From Pseudomonas sp. H9 (GTDB taxonomy: Bacteria; Pseudomonadota; Gammaproteobacteria; Pseudomonadales; Pseudomonadaceae): a DNA stretch of 64,000 bases. Below, one piece after another: positions 18,701-34,056 of this stretch. The DNA lies in NCBI RefSeq assembly GCF_004353925.1, contig NZ_SMOK01000007.1:1-64000 (forward strand), in the 5' to 3' direction. Position numbers and translations under genes: made by a program. How positions within the stretch are numbered: the first letter of the stretch is position 1; each line of letters starts with the position of its first letter. The notes beneath the pieces are model-generated. The model did no database searches. It was not told the origin of the DNA and was given only the letters and a program-made list of their open reading frames with translations.

Positions 18701-20192
18701 CCTCAAGCAGGTCAACCCGCAGGCGCTGGTATCGGTCAAACTGGTGGCTGAAGCGGGTGTCGGCACCATCGCTGCCGGTGTGGCCAAGGCTTACGCTGAC
18801 CTGATCACCATCTCCGGCTACGATGGCGGTACCGGCGCTTCGCCGCTGACCTCGATCAAGTACGCCGGTGCACCGTGGGAGCTGGGCCTGGCTGAAACCC
18901 ACCAGACCCTGCGTGGTAACGACCTGCGCGGCAAGGTACGGGTACAGACCGACGGCGGCCTGAAAACCGGCCTGGACGTGATCAAGGCGGCCATCCTCGG
19001 CGCCGAGAGCTTCGGCTTCGGCACTGCGCCAATGATCGCGCTGGGCTGCAAATACCTGCGTATCTGCCACCTGAACAACTGCGCCACTGGCGTTGCTACT
19101 CAGAACGACAAACTGCGCAAAGACCACTACATCGGTACTGTCGACATGGTGGTGAACTTCTTCACCTACGTGGCCGAAGAAACCCGCGAGTGGCTGGCCA
19201 AGCTGGGTGTCGCCAGCCTTGGCGAGCTGATCGGGCGTACCGACCTGCTTGAAATGCTCCCCGGCGAAACCGAGAAGCAGAAACACCTGGACCTCAGCCC
19301 GCTGCTGGGCAGCCCGCATGTACCGGCCGACAAACCGCAGTTCTGTGAAGTCGACCGCAACCCGCCGTTCGACAAAGGCGTGCTGGCCGAGAAGATGGTC
19401 GATATGGCCCTGCCGGCCATTCGTGACCTCAGTGGCGGTGAGTTCAGCCTCGATATCTGCAACTGTGACCGTTCCATCGGCGCGCGGATTTCCGGTGAAA
19501 TCGCACGTCTGCATGGCAACCAGGGTATGGCCAAGGCGCCGATCACTTTCCGCTTCAAAGGGACTGCTGGTCAGAGCTTTGGTGTGTGGAACGCCGGTGG
19601 CCTGAACCTGTATCTCGAAGGTGATGCCAACGACTACGTCGGGAAAGGCATGACCGGCGGCAAGCTGGTCATTGTGCCGCCTGCGGGCAGCCCGTTTGCT
19701 ACCCAGCACAGCGCCATTGTCGGCAACACCTGCCTGTACGGTGCCACTGGCGGCAGACTGTTCGCCGCCGGTACCGCAGGTGAGCGTTTTGCTGTGCGTA
19801 ACTCCGGTGCCCACGCGGTTGTCGAGGGCACAGGCGATCACTGCTGTGAGTACATGACCGGTGGCTTTGTCTGCGTGCTGGGCAAGACCGGTTACAACTT
19901 CGGCTCTGGCATGACCGGTGGTTTTGCCTACGTGCTGGACATGGACAACAGCTTCGTCGACAAACTCAACCACGAGCTGGTGGAAATCCAGCGCATCACC
20001 GGTGAAGCGATGGAGGCATATCGCAGCCATCTGCACCGCGTGCTGACTGAGTACGTCGAAGAAACCGGCAGCGAATGGGGGCGTGAGCTCTGGGAGAACC
20101 TGGACGACTACGTGCGTCGCTTCTGGCTGGTCAAGCCGAAAGCAGCGAACTTGAAGAACCTGCTGTCCAGCACCCGTGCCAATCCGCAGTAG
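15747..20192 (+). CDS. gltB: Glutamate synthase (NADPH) large subunit
   Basis: Makes two glutamates from glutamine and 2-oxoglutarate; 1481 aa from ATG 15747 ([18 protein letters not shown]). After removal of the 14-residue propeptide, Cys15 is the N-terminal nucleophile of the glutaminase domain ([10 protein letters not shown]). The central and FMN/synthase domains follow, with [29 protein letters not shown] and [19 protein letters not shown]1101, C1107 and C1112 ([13 protein letters not shown]) are the 3Fe-4S ligands. The C-terminal GXGXG beta-helix repeats ([58 protein letters not shown]) close the protein. Encoded with gltD 117 bases downstream. Confidence 0.97.
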   Translation: MKTGLYHPEEFKDNCGFGLIAHMTGEPSHHLLQTAMQALTCMTHRGGINADGKTGDGCGLLMQKPDQFLRAVAQEQFGVELPKQYAVGMVFFNQDTGKAEAARENMNREILAAGLQLVGWRKVPIDTSVLGRLALERLPQIEQVFVGGEGLSDQEFAIKLFSARRRSSVANAHDTDHYICSFSHKTIIYKGLMMPADLAAFYPDLDDERLQTAICVFHQRFSTNTLPKWPLAQPFRFLAHNGEINTITGNRNWAQARRTKFANDLIPDLEELGPLVNRVGSDSSSMDNMLELMVTGGIDLFRGVRMLIPPAWQNVETMDADLRAFYEYNSMHMEAWDGPAGVVLTEGRHAVCLLDRNGLRPARWVTTKNGYITLASEIGVWDYKPEDVIAKGRVGPGQIFAVDTETGQILDTDSIDNRLKSRHPYKRWLRQNALRIQADLSDDQGVASYDADQLKQYMKMFQVTFEERDQVLRPLGEQGQEAVGSMGDDTPMAILSQRVRSPYDYFRQQFAQVTNPPIDPLREAIVMSLEICLGAERNIFQESPEHASRVILSSPVISPAKWRSLMNLDRPGFERQLIDLNYEEAVGLEAAVRNIADQAEEAVRSGKTQLVLSDRHIAPGKLPVHASLAVGAVHHRLTELGLRCDSNILVETATARDPHHFAVLIGFGASAVYPYLAYEVLADLIRTGEVLGDLDEVFKYYRKGISKGLLKILSKMGISTIGSYRGAQLFEAVGLSEEVVGLSFKGVASRLKGARFVDIESEQKLLAAEAWSPRKPIQQGGLLKFVHGGEYHAYNPDVVNTLQAAVQQGDYAKFKEYTALVDQRPVSMIRDLLKVKVADQPLALEQVEPLEEILKRFDSAGISLGALSPEAHEALAEAMNRLGARSNSGEGGEDPARYGTIKSSKIKQVATGRFGVTPEYLVNAEVLQIKVAQGAKPGEGGQLPGGKVNGLIARLRYAVPGVTLISPPPHHDIYSIEDLSQLIFDLKQVNPQALVSVKLVAEAGVGTIAAGVAKAYADLITISGYDGGTGASPLTSIKYAGAPWELGLAETHQTLRGNDLRGKVRVQTDGGLKTGLDVIKAAILGAESFGFGTAPMIALGCKYLRICHLNNCATGVATQNDKLRKDHYIGTVDMVVNFFTYVAEETREWLAKLGVASLGELIGRTDLLEMLPGETEKQKHLDLSPLLGSPHVPADKPQFCEVDRNPPFDKGVLAEKMVDMALPAIRDLSGGEFSLDICNCDRSIGARISGEIARLHGNQGMAKAPITFRFKGTAGQSFGVWNAGGLNLYLEGDANDYVGKGMTGGKLVIVPPAGSPFATQHSAIVGNTCLYGATGGRLFAAGTAGERFAVRNSGAHAVVEGTGDHCCEYMTGGFVCVLGKTGYNFGSGMTGGFAYVLDMDNSFVDKLNHELVEIQRITGEAMEAYRSHLHRVLTEYVEETGSEWGRELWENLDDYVRRFWLVKPKAANLKNLLSSTRANPQ

Positions 20193-20292
20193 CGGCAAGC
20201 GGCAAGCTTTAAGCTGCAGGAGTGATGCAGCGCGAAGCTTGCCGGCCCACGTGATCGTCTTGCAGCTTGCAGCTTGAAGCTGGCAACTGCGG
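20191..20292. repeat. Second-family intergenic palindrome between gltB and gltD
   Basis: Starts at the last bases of the gltB stop. AGCGGCAAGCGGCAAGC and AAGCTGCAG on the left face CTTGCAGCTTGCAGCTTGAAG on the right. It resembles the elements at 35766-35901 and 48986-49072, not the GCGGGCTTGCCCC repeat. It lies within the gltBD transcription unit. Confidence 0.65.
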
Positions 20293-20306
20293 TAAAGAGG
20301 TAGTGA

Positions 20307-21728
<1,422 letters not shown>

Positions 21729-21729
21729 C

Positions 21730-21787
21730 TCGCGGGGCAAGCCCGCTCCCACAGAGATCACCGGTGGGAGCGGGCTTGCCCCGCGAT
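21730..21787. repeat. Inverted pair of REP palindromes
   Basis: Units at 21730-21752 and 21764-21787, starting two bases after the gltD stop. Confidence 0.9.
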
Positions 21788-21827
21788 GAATTCGACAAAT
21801 CTATTGATCTGTCACAACCCGATAGAC

Positions 21828-21855
21828 AAAAGGCACGGTACTGACCGTGCCTTTT
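21828..21855 (+). terminator. Terminator-like hairpin between gltD and hemE
   Basis: Perfect 12-bp stem AAAAGGCACGGT/ACCGTGCCTTTT with loop ACTG, so the T-tract is part of the stem. It ends 47 bases before the hemE ATG and probably ends gltBD transcription. Confidence 0.7.
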
Positions 21856-21902
21856 CCGTTGGTGTCTGAGAAAATGCCCGCACTTTTTTTCCGGATGCCG
21901 AC

Positions 21903-22967
21903 ATGACTGCCTTGAAGAACGATCGTTTTCTGCGCGCCCTGCTCAAGCAACCCGTAGACGTCACCCCTGTGTGGATGATGCGCCAGGCCGGCCGCTACTT
22001 GCCGGAATACCGCGCCAGCCGCGCCAAAGCCGGTGACTTCATGAGCCTGTGCATGAACCCGCAGTTTGCTTGCGAAGTGACCCTGCAGCCGCTGGACCGC
22101 TACCCGCTGGACGCGGCGATCCTGTTCTCCGACATCCTCACCATCCCCGATGCGATGGGCCAAGGCCTGTACTTCGAGACCGGCGAAGGCCCACGTTTCA
22201 AGAAAGTCATCAGCACCCTGGCGGATATCGAAGCCCTGCCGATTCCTGATCCGCAAAAAGACCTCGGTTACGTGATGGATGCCGTCAGCACCATCCGCCG
22301 CGAGCTTAATGGCCGCGTGCCGCTGATCGGCTTCTCTGGTAGCCCCTGGACCTTGGCCACTTACATGGTCGAAGGCGGTTCGTCGAAAGACTTCCGCAAG
22401 ACCAAGGCGATGCTCTACGACAACCCGCAAGCCATGCACTTGCTGTTGGACAAGCTGGCCCAGTCGGTCATCAGCTACCTCAACGGCCAGATCCTCGCCG
22501 GTGCGCAAGCGGTACAAATCTTCGACACCTGGGGCGGCAACCTGTCGGCGGCGGCCTACCAGGAGTTCTCGCTGGCCTATATGCGCAAGATCGTCAGCGG
22601 CCTGATCCGTGAGCACGAAGGGCGCAAAGTGCCGGTGATCCTGTTCACCAAGAACGGCGGCCTGTGGCTGGAAAGCATCGCTGATGCCGGTGCTGACGCC
22701 CTGGGCTTGGACTGGACGTGCGACATTGGTGAAGCGCGTCAGCGCGTCGGCAACAAGGTTGCGCTGCAGGGCAACATGGACCCGACTGTCTTGTATGCCA
22801 AGCCAGAAGCCATCCGCGCTGAAGTTGGGCGCATTCTGGCCAGCTACGGCCACGGCAGCGGTCATGTATTCAACCTTGGCCACGGCATTACCCCGGAAGT
22901 GGATCCGGAGCATGCGGGTGCGTTCATCAACGCCGTGCACGAACTCTCGGCGCAATACCACCAATAA
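21903..22967 (+). CDS. hemE: Uroporphyrinogen decarboxylase
   Basis: Removes four acetate carboxyls from uroporphyrinogen III to give coproporphyrinogen III in haem synthesis. 354 aa, the normal family length. Signature 1 [16 protein letters not shown] is at residues 20-35 and signature 2 [17 protein letters not shown] at about 142-158; substrate-binding [12 protein letters not shown] is at about 76-87. Transcribed alone; flanked by repeats on both sides. Confidence 0.97.
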   Translation: MTALKNDRFLRALLKQPVDVTPVWMMRQAGRYLPEYRASRAKAGDFMSLCMNPQFACEVTLQPLDRYPLDAAILFSDILTIPDAMGQGLYFETGEGPRFKKVISTLADIEALPIPDPQKDLGYVMDAVSTIRRELNGRVPLIGFSGSPWTLATYMVEGGSSKDFRKTKAMLYDNPQAMHLLLDKLAQSVISYLNGQILAGAQAVQIFDTWGGNLSAAAYQEFSLAYMRKIVSGLIREHEGRKVPVILFTKNGGLWLESIADAGADALGLDWTCDIGEARQRVGNKVALQGNMDPTVLYAKPEAIRAEVGRILASYGHGSGHVFNLGHGITPEVDPEHAGAFINAVHELSAQYHQ

Positions 22968-22970
22968 CCG

Positions 22971-23040
22971 GTAGGAGCGGGCTTGCCCCGCGATTGCGTT
23001 GTGTCAATCACATCGTATCGCGGTGCAAGCCCGCTCCCAC
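22971..23040. repeat. Inverted pair of REP palindromes
   Basis: Units at 22971-22994 and 23017-23040; the second has one change in the core (GCGGTGCAAGC). Confidence 0.88.
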
Positions 23041-23105
23041 ATTAAGCTTCAATTCAGCCTGTCTGGGTAATCTGTGTTCATCGAAACCCAGACAGGATCT
23101 TCACC

Positions 23106-23453
23106 ATGAAAACACGTTACCTCGCTCTGCTGCTTGCCCCGCTGTTCAGCACCGCTGCCCTGGCCGCCGGTTATACCGGTCCGGGTGCTCAACCGGTCAC
23201 CACCGTTGCTGCTGCCAATGACGCCGCTGACGACACCCCAGTCGTATTGCAGGGCTTTGTGGTCAAGAAGCTGAACAACGATGACAAGTTCGAGTTCAAG
23301 GACAACACCGGCACCATCACCGTCGAGATCGACAAAGAAGACATGCCGCCGGTGGCCTTCAACGACAAGACCAAGGTCAAGCTGACCGGTGAAGTCGAGA
23401 AGCACTTGATGAGCCGTGAGGTCGATGTTGATCTGGTTGAAGTGATCAACTGA
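23106..23453 (+). CDS. YgiW/YdeI-like periplasmic OB-fold stress protein
   Basis: 115 aa with signal peptide MKTRYLALLLAPLFSTAALAA, then one BOF (bacterial OB-fold) domain: VVLQGFVVKKLNNDDKFEFKDNTGTITVEIDKEDM...KVKLTGEVEKHLMSREVDVDLVEV. Members of this family in E. coli and Salmonella (YgiW/VisP, YdeI) are linked to tolerance of peroxide, metals and antimicrobial peptides and may bind cationic ligands. The function here is inferred by family only. Monocistronic, with its own short upstream region after the REP pair. Confidence 0.85.
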   Translation: MKTRYLALLLAPLFSTAALAAGYTGPGAQPVTTVAAANDAADDTPVVLQGFVVKKLNNDDKFEFKDNTGTITVEIDKEDMPPVAFNDKTKVKLTGEVEKHLMSREVDVDLVEVIN

Positions 23454-23460
23454 TTAAAAC

Positions 23461-23509
23461 ATCACGGGGCAAGCCCGCTCCTACGGTAGGAGCGGGCTTG
23501 CCCCGCGAT
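23461..23509. repeat. Head-to-head REP pair with almost no spacer
   Basis: Units 23461-23484 and 23485-23509 are back to back, giving a nearly perfect 49-base palindrome between the convergent YgiW-like and MFS genes. It could end transcription from both sides. Confidence 0.9.
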
Positions 23510-23514
23510 TGCAT

Positions 23515-24777
23515 TCAGGTTTTGGCTGGCAACCTGCTCAGGTGCAACGCCACCAGCAGCGCCATCACCAGCAAGCTACCAATGAACAGGCCGATCCCGT
23601 TCCACCCGGCGTGATGCCAGAACACCCCACCGGCCGTCCCGGCCACACTCGACCCTGCGTAGTAGCTGAACAGGTACAACGACGACGCCTGGCCCTTGGC
23701 TTTGGTTGCGCGCCGTCCAATCCAGCTACTGGCCACTGAGTGCGCGCCAAAGAAACCGAAGGTGAACACCAGCATGCCGACGATCACCAGCAGCAAGGGG
23801 CTGAACAAGGTAATGAGCAAACCGCTGAACATCAGGACGATGGTGCCCCAGAATACTCTGCGCCGCCCCAGCTTGTCGGCAAGGGCGCCGATCTGCGCCG
23901 AGCTGTAGATTCCCGACAGGTACACCACCGACAGCAGGCCAACCAACGCCTGGTTCATGTGGTATGGCTCAGCCAGCAGGCGATAGCCGATGTAGTTGAA
24001 CAGGGTGACGAAGGCGCCCATCAGCAAGAAGGCTTCGAGAAACAGCCAAGGCAGCCCGGCATCGCGAAAGTGCAGGGTAAAGCCCTCCAGCAAGCTGCGC
24101 GGATGCAGTGAGCGTGGGCGAAAGTTGCGCGACTCCGGGAGCACTTTCCAGAACACCACCGCAGCGATCAGGGCCAGGCATCCGATCACCAGCAGTGCGG
24201 TGTGCCAACTGACGAAATCGATCAGTACACCTGTGATCAAGCGCCCGCTCATGCCGCCAATGGCGTTGCCACCGATGTACAAGCCCATCGCCAGGCCAAT
24301 GTGCTGAGGGTGAATCTCTTCGCTCAGGTAGGTCATCGCAACTGCCGCCAAGCCGCTGAGCGACAGGCCGAGCAGGGCGCGGGTCAGCAGCACGCCGTGC
24401 CAGCTGGGCATCAGGGCGCTGACAATCGTACATAGCGCGGCGCAGAACAGCGCAAACACCATCACCGGTTTGCGCCCGATGCGATCGGAAATCGGGCCGG
24501 TGATCAGCAACCCGACAGCCAGCATGCCGGTCGAAACCGAAAGGATTAGGCTGCTTTGCGCAGCGTTTATGGAAAACTCCTGGGACAACAGCGGCATCAT
24601 CGGTTGCACGCAGTAGAGCAGCGCAAAGGTGGCAAAGCCACCGCAGAACAGCGCCAGTACGGTGCGCAGAAAGGCCGGTGTGCCTTTTTCGATCCAGCTT
24701 TCGTTCAGGGTAGCGACGATCTCGTCGAGTGGAGCGGCGGGGATTTCATGGGCGTGTGGAGCAACAGCAGTTTTCAC
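23515..24777 (-). CDS. Major facilitator superfamily exporter (YnfM-like)
   Basis: 12-helix inner-membrane transporter, 420 aa, GTG start at 24777 with GAGG six bases upstream. Cytoplasmic N-tail of about 40 residues, then the helix FLRTVLALFCGGFATFALLYCVQPMMPLLSQEF. Loop 2-3 carries the MFS motif GPISDRIGRKPVM (about 94-106) and the half-repeat GALADKLGRRRVF is in the C-half. The sequence is nearest to the YnfM/arabinose-efflux type of drug:proton antiporter; the substrate is unknown. Divergent from a LysR gene at 120 bases, which is likely its regulator. Confidence 0.82.
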   Translation of the reverse strand: MKTAVAPHAHEIPAAPLDEIVATLNESWIEKGTPAFLRTVLALFCGGFATFALLYCVQPMMPLLSQEFSINAAQSSLILSVSTGMLAVGLLITGPISDRIGRKPVMVFALFCAALCTIVSALMPSWHGVLLTRALLGLSLSGLAAVAMTYLSEEIHPQHIGLAMGLYIGGNAIGGMSGRLITGVLIDFVSWHTALLVIGCLALIAAVVFWKVLPESRNFRPRSLHPRSLLEGFTLHFRDAGLPWLFLEAFLLMGAFVTLFNYIGYRLLAEPYHMNQALVGLLSVVYLSGIYSSAQIGALADKLGRRRVFWGTIVLMFSGLLITLFSPLLLVIVGMLVFTFGFFGAHSVASSWIGRRATKAKGQASSLYLFSYYAGSSVAGTAGGVFWHHAGWNGIGLFIGSLLVMALLVALHLSRLPAKT

Positions 24778-24835
24778 GGATGACCTCGTGGGCGCTACGG
24801 CCTGTCAGGCAGTGAAAAAAGCATATAGCTGGCTA

Positions 24836-24856
24836 ATGATCATTTCCAATATATTG
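24836..24856. promoter_or_regulatory. Operator-like palindromes between MFS and LysR genes
   Basis: ATGATCAT (24836-24843) and CAATATATTG (24847-24856) lie in the 120-base divergent region, which is AT-rich compared with its surroundings. A LysR-type site here is inferred from position and symmetry. Confidence 0.4.
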
Positions 24857-24897
24857 TTCGACCTGTTTAAGATGTTTTCCGACCTATTGGAGTTTTC

Positions 24898-25818
24898 ATG
24901 GAATTGCGCCATTTGCGCTACTTCATCGCAGTTGCCCAGGAGCTCCACTTCGGCCGGGCGGCGCAGCACCTGGGAATCTCTCAACCACCCCTCAGCCAGC
25001 AGATCCAGGCCCTGGAGCAGGAGCTGGGAGCGCGATTGTTTGAGCGCACTAACCGCCGGGTTGAGCTGAGCGAAGCCGGTCGACTGTTTCTTGAAGAGGC
25101 ACGCTTGGTACTGGCTCAGGTCGACAAGGCGGCGGATGTTGCAAGGCGGGCACAGTTGGGTGAGTTGGGAGAGATGAAGATCGGTTTCACGTCGTCAGCG
25201 CCGTTCAACTTCAGTATCCCTAAAGCCATTTATGCCTTTCGCCAGCGTTTTCCAGCGGTGCACCTGAACCTCAGCGAAATGAGCAGCCAGGCCGTGGCTG
25301 ATGCCTTGCTCGATGAAAGTATCGAGGTCGGTCTGATGCGCCCTTTGGCCTTGCCGGACAGCCTGGTGGCCACCGAGTTGTTCCGCGAACCGTTGGTCGC
25401 GGTGATCAACGCTGCTCATCCGCTGGCTGAGGGTAGCGAACGCGGTGTGCACATGGCGGCACTGGCTGACGAGCCGTTTGTGTTCTTCCCGCGCAGTTAC
25501 GGCAGCGGTTTGTACGCGCAGTTGCTGAGCCTGGCGCGGCAGGCAGGCTTCAGCCCGCACTTTGCCCAAGAGGCCAGCGAGGCGATGACCATCATTGGTC
25601 TGGTGTCGGCGGGTTTGGGGGTGTCGGTACTGCCCGCTTCGTTTCAGCGCATGCGCATCGACGGGGTGGTGTATCGCACTTTGCTCGATGACGGCGCAGA
25701 CACGGCGGTGTGGTTGGTGCAGCGGCGTGAATCGCCCTCGGCGATGGCCGATGCCTTTGCCGCGTTATTGCGCGGTGAGCACGGACTGGGCATTGGAGGG
25801 CTGGATGGTGCTAGCTAA
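24898..25818 (+). CDS. LysR-family transcriptional regulator
   Basis: 306 aa. Winged-helix DNA-binding domain at residues 1-60 (MELRHLRYFIAVAQELHFGRAAQHLGISQPPLSQQIQALEQELGARLFERTNRRVELSEAG), then the linker helix and a periplasmic-binding-protein-like effector domain (about 90-295; GEMKIGFTSSAPFNFSIPKAIYAFRQRFP). RBS TTGGAG seven bases before ATG 24898. The sequence is of the CatM/BenM/CynR-like subgroup. The divergent MFS exporter is the probable target; the ligand is unknown. Confidence 0.88.
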   Translation: MELRHLRYFIAVAQELHFGRAAQHLGISQPPLSQQIQALEQELGARLFERTNRRVELSEAGRLFLEEARLVLAQVDKAADVARRAQLGELGEMKIGFTSSAPFNFSIPKAIYAFRQRFPAVHLNLSEMSSQAVADALLDESIEVGLMRPLALPDSLVATELFREPLVAVINAAHPLAEGSERGVHMAALADEPFVFFPRSYGSGLYAQLLSLARQAGFSPHFAQEASEAMTIIGLVSAGLGVSVLPASFQRMRIDGVVYRTLLDDGADTAVWLVQRRESPSAMADAFAALLRGEHGLGIGGLDGAS

Positions 25819-25871
25819 TCCGGCGCTGCGCCGACATACTCGGTCATTCCCTGATACACGGAGGTCTTTCC

Positions 25872-26645
25872 ATGCGGCGCGTGGTGTTCAATCAGAAAGG
25901 TGGTGTGGGTAAATCGAGCATCGCTTGCAATCTGGCAGCGGTGAGTGCCAATGAAGGCTATCGGACCCTGCTGATCGACCTGGATGCCCAGGCCAACTCG
26001 ACCCAGTACCTCACTGGGCTGACGGGCGATGACATTCCCATGGGTATTGCCGATTTCTTCAAGCAGACGCTGTCGTCCGGGCCGTTTGCCAAGAAGAACA
26101 AGGTTGATATCTACGAAACGCCCTTCGATAACCTACATGTGGTGACCGCCACCGCCGAGCTGGCTGACCTGCAGCCCAAGCTTGAGGCCAAGCACAAGAT
26201 CAACAAGCTGCGCAAACTGCTCGACGAGTTGGACGAAGACTATGAGCGGATCTACCTGGATACACCGCCAGCGCTCAATTTCTACGCGGTTTCTGCGCTG
26301 ATCGCTGCTGATCGCGTATTGATTCCTTTCGATTGCGACAGCTTCTCGCGGCAGGCCCTGTACGGCTTGCTGGCAGAGATTGAAGAGCTCAAGGACGATC
26401 ACAACGAAGACCTGCAAGTTGAAGGTATTGTCGTCAACCAGTTCCAAGCGCGGGCCAGCCTGCCGCAGCAGATGCTCGACGAATTGCTCGCCGAAGGCTT
26501 GCCGGTGTTGCCGGTGTATCTCAACAGTTCGGTAAAAATGCGTGAGTCACACCAGGCCAGCTTGCCGCTGATTCACCTGGAACCGCGTCACAAGCTGACC
26601 CAACAGTTTGTCGAACTGCACGCATTGCTCGAAGAAAACGCTTAG
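25872..26645 (+). CDS. Orphan ParA/Soj-type ATPase
   Basis: 257 aa P-loop ATPase with deviant Walker A KGGVGKS (9-15), LLIDLDAQANSTQYL as Walker A'/switch (about 34-48), and YLDTPPAL as Walker B (about 132-139). GGAGG lies 8 bases before ATG 25872. No ParB or parS-like site is adjacent, so chromosome partition is unlikely; related orphan ParA proteins position large cytoplasmic or polar complexes. P. aeruginosa has an equivalent gene next to a LysR/MFS pair, so it is core. Its stop overlaps the trxC stop on the other strand by 4 bases. Partner unknown. Confidence 0.82.
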   Translation: MRRVVFNQKGGVGKSSIACNLAAVSANEGYRTLLIDLDAQANSTQYLTGLTGDDIPMGIADFFKQTLSSGPFAKKNKVDIYETPFDNLHVVTATAELADLQPKLEAKHKINKLRKLLDELDEDYERIYLDTPPALNFYAVSALIAADRVLIPFDCDSFSRQALYGLLAEIEELKDDHNEDLQVEGIVVNQFQARASLPQQMLDELLAEGLPVLPVYLNSSVKMRESHQASLPLIHLEPRHKLTQQFVELHALLEENA

Positions 26646-27076
26646 ATCCCCTGGCTGCGCAACCACTCCAGCAGTTGTTGGAGTGGGAATGCGCCGCTCT
26701 GGCGTGCGACTTCCCGGCCGTTCTTGAACAGAATCAGGCTGGGAATCGAACGAATCCCCAATTGCCCTGCCAGTTGCTGGTTGCTCTCGCTGTCGAGCTT
26801 GGCCAGACGACAGCGCCCGCTCAACTGGAGCGCGGCTTGCTCAAAGATCGGTGCGAACTGTTTGCACGGTCCACACCAATCGGCCCAGACATCGATCAGC
26901 AAGGGCAGGTCGCCTTTGATCTGGCTGGCGTAGTCGCCTTGCTTGAGGTCGAAAGGCTTGGCCAGAAGCACCGGGTTCTTGCAGCGCCCGCATTTGGGCG
27001 CATCGCCGAGACGCTCAGCCGGGATGCGGTTCAGGCCGTTGCAGTGGGGGCAGGGAATCACAAGTGAGTCAGTCAT
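26642..27076 (-). CDS. trxC: Thioredoxin 2 (zinc-binding thioredoxin)
   Basis: 144 aa from ATG 27076 (MTDSLVIPCPHCNG); the open frame runs upstream through a REP repeat but that is not coding. The N-terminal zinc knuckle has C9/C12 and C29/C32 (CPHC...CGRC), and the redox centre W67-C68-G69-P70-C71 follows in VWADWCGPCK; the cis-proline loop is IRSIPSLILF. Reduces protein disulfides; in E. coli TrxC is OxyR-controlled and stress-linked. Converges on the parA-like gene with a 4-base overlap of stop codons, so the two mRNAs would be antisense at their ends. Confidence 0.93.
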   Translation of the reverse strand: MTDSLVIPCPHCNGLNRIPAERLGDAPKCGRCKNPVLLAKPFDLKQGDYASQIKGDLPLLIDVWADWCGPCKQFAPIFEQAALQLSGRCRLAKLDSESNQQLAGQLGIRSIPSLILFKNGREVARQSGAFPLQQLLEWLRSQGI

Positions 27077-27097
27077 TGATACTCCAGAAATGAGTCG

Positions 27098-27186
27098 GTA
27101 GGAGCGGGCTTGCTGTAGGAGCGGGCTTGCCCCGCGATTGTGGTGTGTCAGCGAAATAGCATCGCGGGGCAAGCCCGCTCCTACAG
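27098..27186. repeat. Three REP units, one truncated
   Basis: A unit cut after GCGGGCTTGC (27098-27113) is followed directly by a full unit (27114-27138) in the same orientation and, after a spacer, by an inverted unit (27161-27186). Ends one base before the selO stop. The only triple in the window. Confidence 0.88.
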
Positions 27187-27187
27187 G

Positions 27188-32078
<4,891 letters not shown>

Positions 32079-32103
32079 ACAACCAGAGGGCGAAGTTTTG
32101 AGT

Positions 32104-33846
32104 TTAAAGGAACAACCCAGGGCCGGGTCGAGTACCTTCGGGGAATTTGACGCCCACTTTCTGGATCTTGTTCCCGTCCATCACCGCCACCGTCCATAGT
32201 GTGTTGTTCCATTCGATCTGGTCACCGACCACCGGCGCACCGCCAACTTTCTGAGCGATGAAGCGGCTGAGCGGCATTTGAGGGTCTTGGCCGTCGAGCT
32301 GCAAACCGTACAACGCCGCTACAGCCCCCAGTTCTGCGTCACCTTCGAGCACAAAGTCACCAAAGAAGCGCAAATCAAGACCGCGTTGTGGCGCCTGGCT
32401 GAACAGCTTTCCGAGGGCCGGCAAATTGTGTTCGTGGCCGATGACGCACAGCAGATCATCGACTTCGAGGGTGGTACTTCCCGACGGATGGAGCAGTTGT
32501 TGGCCACGAAACAGCGCCGCGATGCGGGTACCTTCGGGCATTTTCAGCTCACGCAGGGCAGCACCGATGCACCATTTTTCTGCACCGAGGCGATAAACGA
32601 ACAGCTCCCACTCGCTGGTGATGTGCACTTCCAGTGCGGAACGCGAGATGGGTGCAGGATCTGGCGGTACGGTGACCTTGAGCAGCTTGGCCATCCACGG
32701 CAGGCTGGTGCCTTGCACCAACAGCGATACCAGCACGATAAAGAACGCCAGGTTGAAGAACAGCTGAGCGTCCGGCAGCCCGGCCATTAACGGGAACACA
32801 GCGAGAATGATCGGTACCGCGCCGCGTAAACCCACCCACGAGATAAAGGCCTTTTCCCGGCCGTGGAAGGCCTTGAACGGCAGCAGGCTTGCCACCACCG
32901 ACAGGGGGCGGGCAAAGACGATCATCCACAGCGCCAGGCCCAGCGCGGGCAGGGCGATGGGGAGCAAATCGTGCGGGGTGACCAGCAAGCCCAGCACCAG
33001 GAACATGCCGATTTGCGCCAGCCAGGCCATGCCGTCGAGCATGTGCAAAATGCCGTGGCGGCTGCGGATCGGGCGGTTGCCCAATACCAGACCGCACAGG
33101 TAAACGGCGAGGAAGCCACTGCCATGCAGGGCGTTGGTCAGGGAGAACACCACCAGTCCACCGGCGATCACCAGAATAGGGTACAAGCCGCCCGCAAGGT
33201 TGATGCGGTTGACCAGTTGCAGCATCAACCAACCGCCACCCAGGCCCATCAGGCCGCCGATGCCGAATTCGCGCAGCAAGTGGGTGAGCAGGCTCCAGTG
33301 CAGGCCGGTCTGGCCGCTGGCGATCATGTCGATCAGGGTGACAGTGAGAAACACCGCCATCGGGTCGTTACTGCCCGACTCGATCTCCAGGGTCGCGGTG
33401 ACCCGTTCGTTCAGGCCTTTTCCGCCAAGCAAAGAGAACACCGCAGCCGCGTCGGTAGAGCCGACAATCGCGCCGATCAACAGGCCCTGGATCAGGCTCA
33501 GGTTGAACAGCCAGGCGGCGACCATACCGGTCAATCCGGTGGTGATCAGCACACCTACGGTGGCCAGCGACAGCGCCGGCCAGAGGGCGACGCGGAAACT
33601 GGCGACACGTGTGCGTAAGCCGCCGTCGAGAAGAATGACAGCCAACGCAAGGTTGCCCACCAGATAAGCGGTTGGGTAATTGTTGAAGATGATGCCGCCG
33701 CCATCCACGCCAGCCAACATGCCAACGGCGAGGATGATGACCAGGATCGGGATGCCCAGTCGTGATGACAGTGAGCTGACCAGAATACTTGCACCTACCA
33801 GCAATGCGCCGATCAAGAACAGGCTATTGATGGTGGACGCATCCAA
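32104..33846 (-). CDS. nhaP2: CPA1-family K+(Na+)/H+ antiporter NhaP2 (CvrA)
   Basis: Inner-membrane antiporter controlling internal K+/pH. I use TTG 33846 (reading [22 protein letters not shown]): GGAG is 8 bases upstream, length is 580 aa as annotated for Pseudomonas NhaP2, and the frame further out crosses the betA terminator and a REP repeat. About 12-13 membrane helices, with the CPA1 motif [17 protein letters not shown] (about 116-132) and [12 protein letters not shown] (about 146-157) holding the ND pair of electroneutral antiporters. The cytoplasmic tail has a TrkA-C/RCK-C segment (about 405-480) and a CorC/HlyC-like end. Next to mscK, which fits ion and turgor control. Confidence 0.9.
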   Translation of the reverse strand: MDASTINSLFLIGALLVGASILVSSLSSRLGIPILVIILAVGMLAGVDGGGIIFNNYPTAYLVGNLALAVILLDGGLRTRVASFRVALWPALSLATVGVLITTGLTGMVAAWLFNLSLIQGLLIGAIVGSTDAAAVFSLLGGKGLNERVTATLEIESGSNDPMAVFLTVTLIDMIASGQTGLHWSLLTHLLREFGIGGLMGLGGGWLMLQLVNRINLAGGLYPILVIAGGLVVFSLTNALHGSGFLAVYLCGLVLGNRPIRSRHGILHMLDGMAWLAQIGMFLVLGLLVTPHDLLPIALPALGLALWMIVFARPLSVVASLLPFKAFHGREKAFISWVGLRGAVPIILAVFPLMAGLPDAQLFFNLAFFIVLVSLLVQGTSLPWMAKLLKVTVPPDPAPISRSALEVHITSEWELFVYRLGAEKWCIGAALRELKMPEGTRIAALFRGQQLLHPSGSTTLEVDDLLCVIGHEHNLPALGKLFSQAPQRGLDLRFFGDFVLEGDAELGAVAALYGLQLDGQDPQMPLSRFIAQKVGGAPVVGDQIEWNNTLWTVAVMDGNKIQKVGVKFPEGTRPGPGLFL

Positions 33847-33961
33847 AGGCAGTACTCCGGGGAAAAGCAGGAAGGGGGCGGTTTGCTGTGAATAAGCAGG
33901 TCGCGTGCCAAGGATTCTAACCTGAGGGGTTGGCGGGCTGTAAAGGGTTAATCGCAGGCAC

Positions 33962-33990
33962 AAAAAAAGCACCGGGCAGGTGCTTTTTTT
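33962..33990 (-). terminator. betA intrinsic terminator
   Basis: A7-GCACC, loop GGGCA, GGTGC-T7; symmetric, so it could act on both strands. Lies 67 bases past the betA stop. Confidence 0.85.
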
Positions 33991-33999
33991 GGGGGGCTT

Positions 34000-34053
34000 A
34001 TCGCGGGGCAAGCCCGCTCCCACAGAGCGGTAGGAGCGGGCTTGCCCCGCGAT
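34000..34053. repeat. Inverted pair of REP palindromes
   Basis: Units at 34000-34023 and 34030-34053, between the betA stop and its terminator. Confidence 0.9.
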
Positions 34054-34056
34054 CAA

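Noticed and set aside
27077..27172. N-terminal extension of trxC through the upstream repeat
   Set aside because: The extra residues are encoded by a REP palindrome; the same peptide (GASPLLQ...) appears in front of several unrelated genes, so it is not protein-coding.
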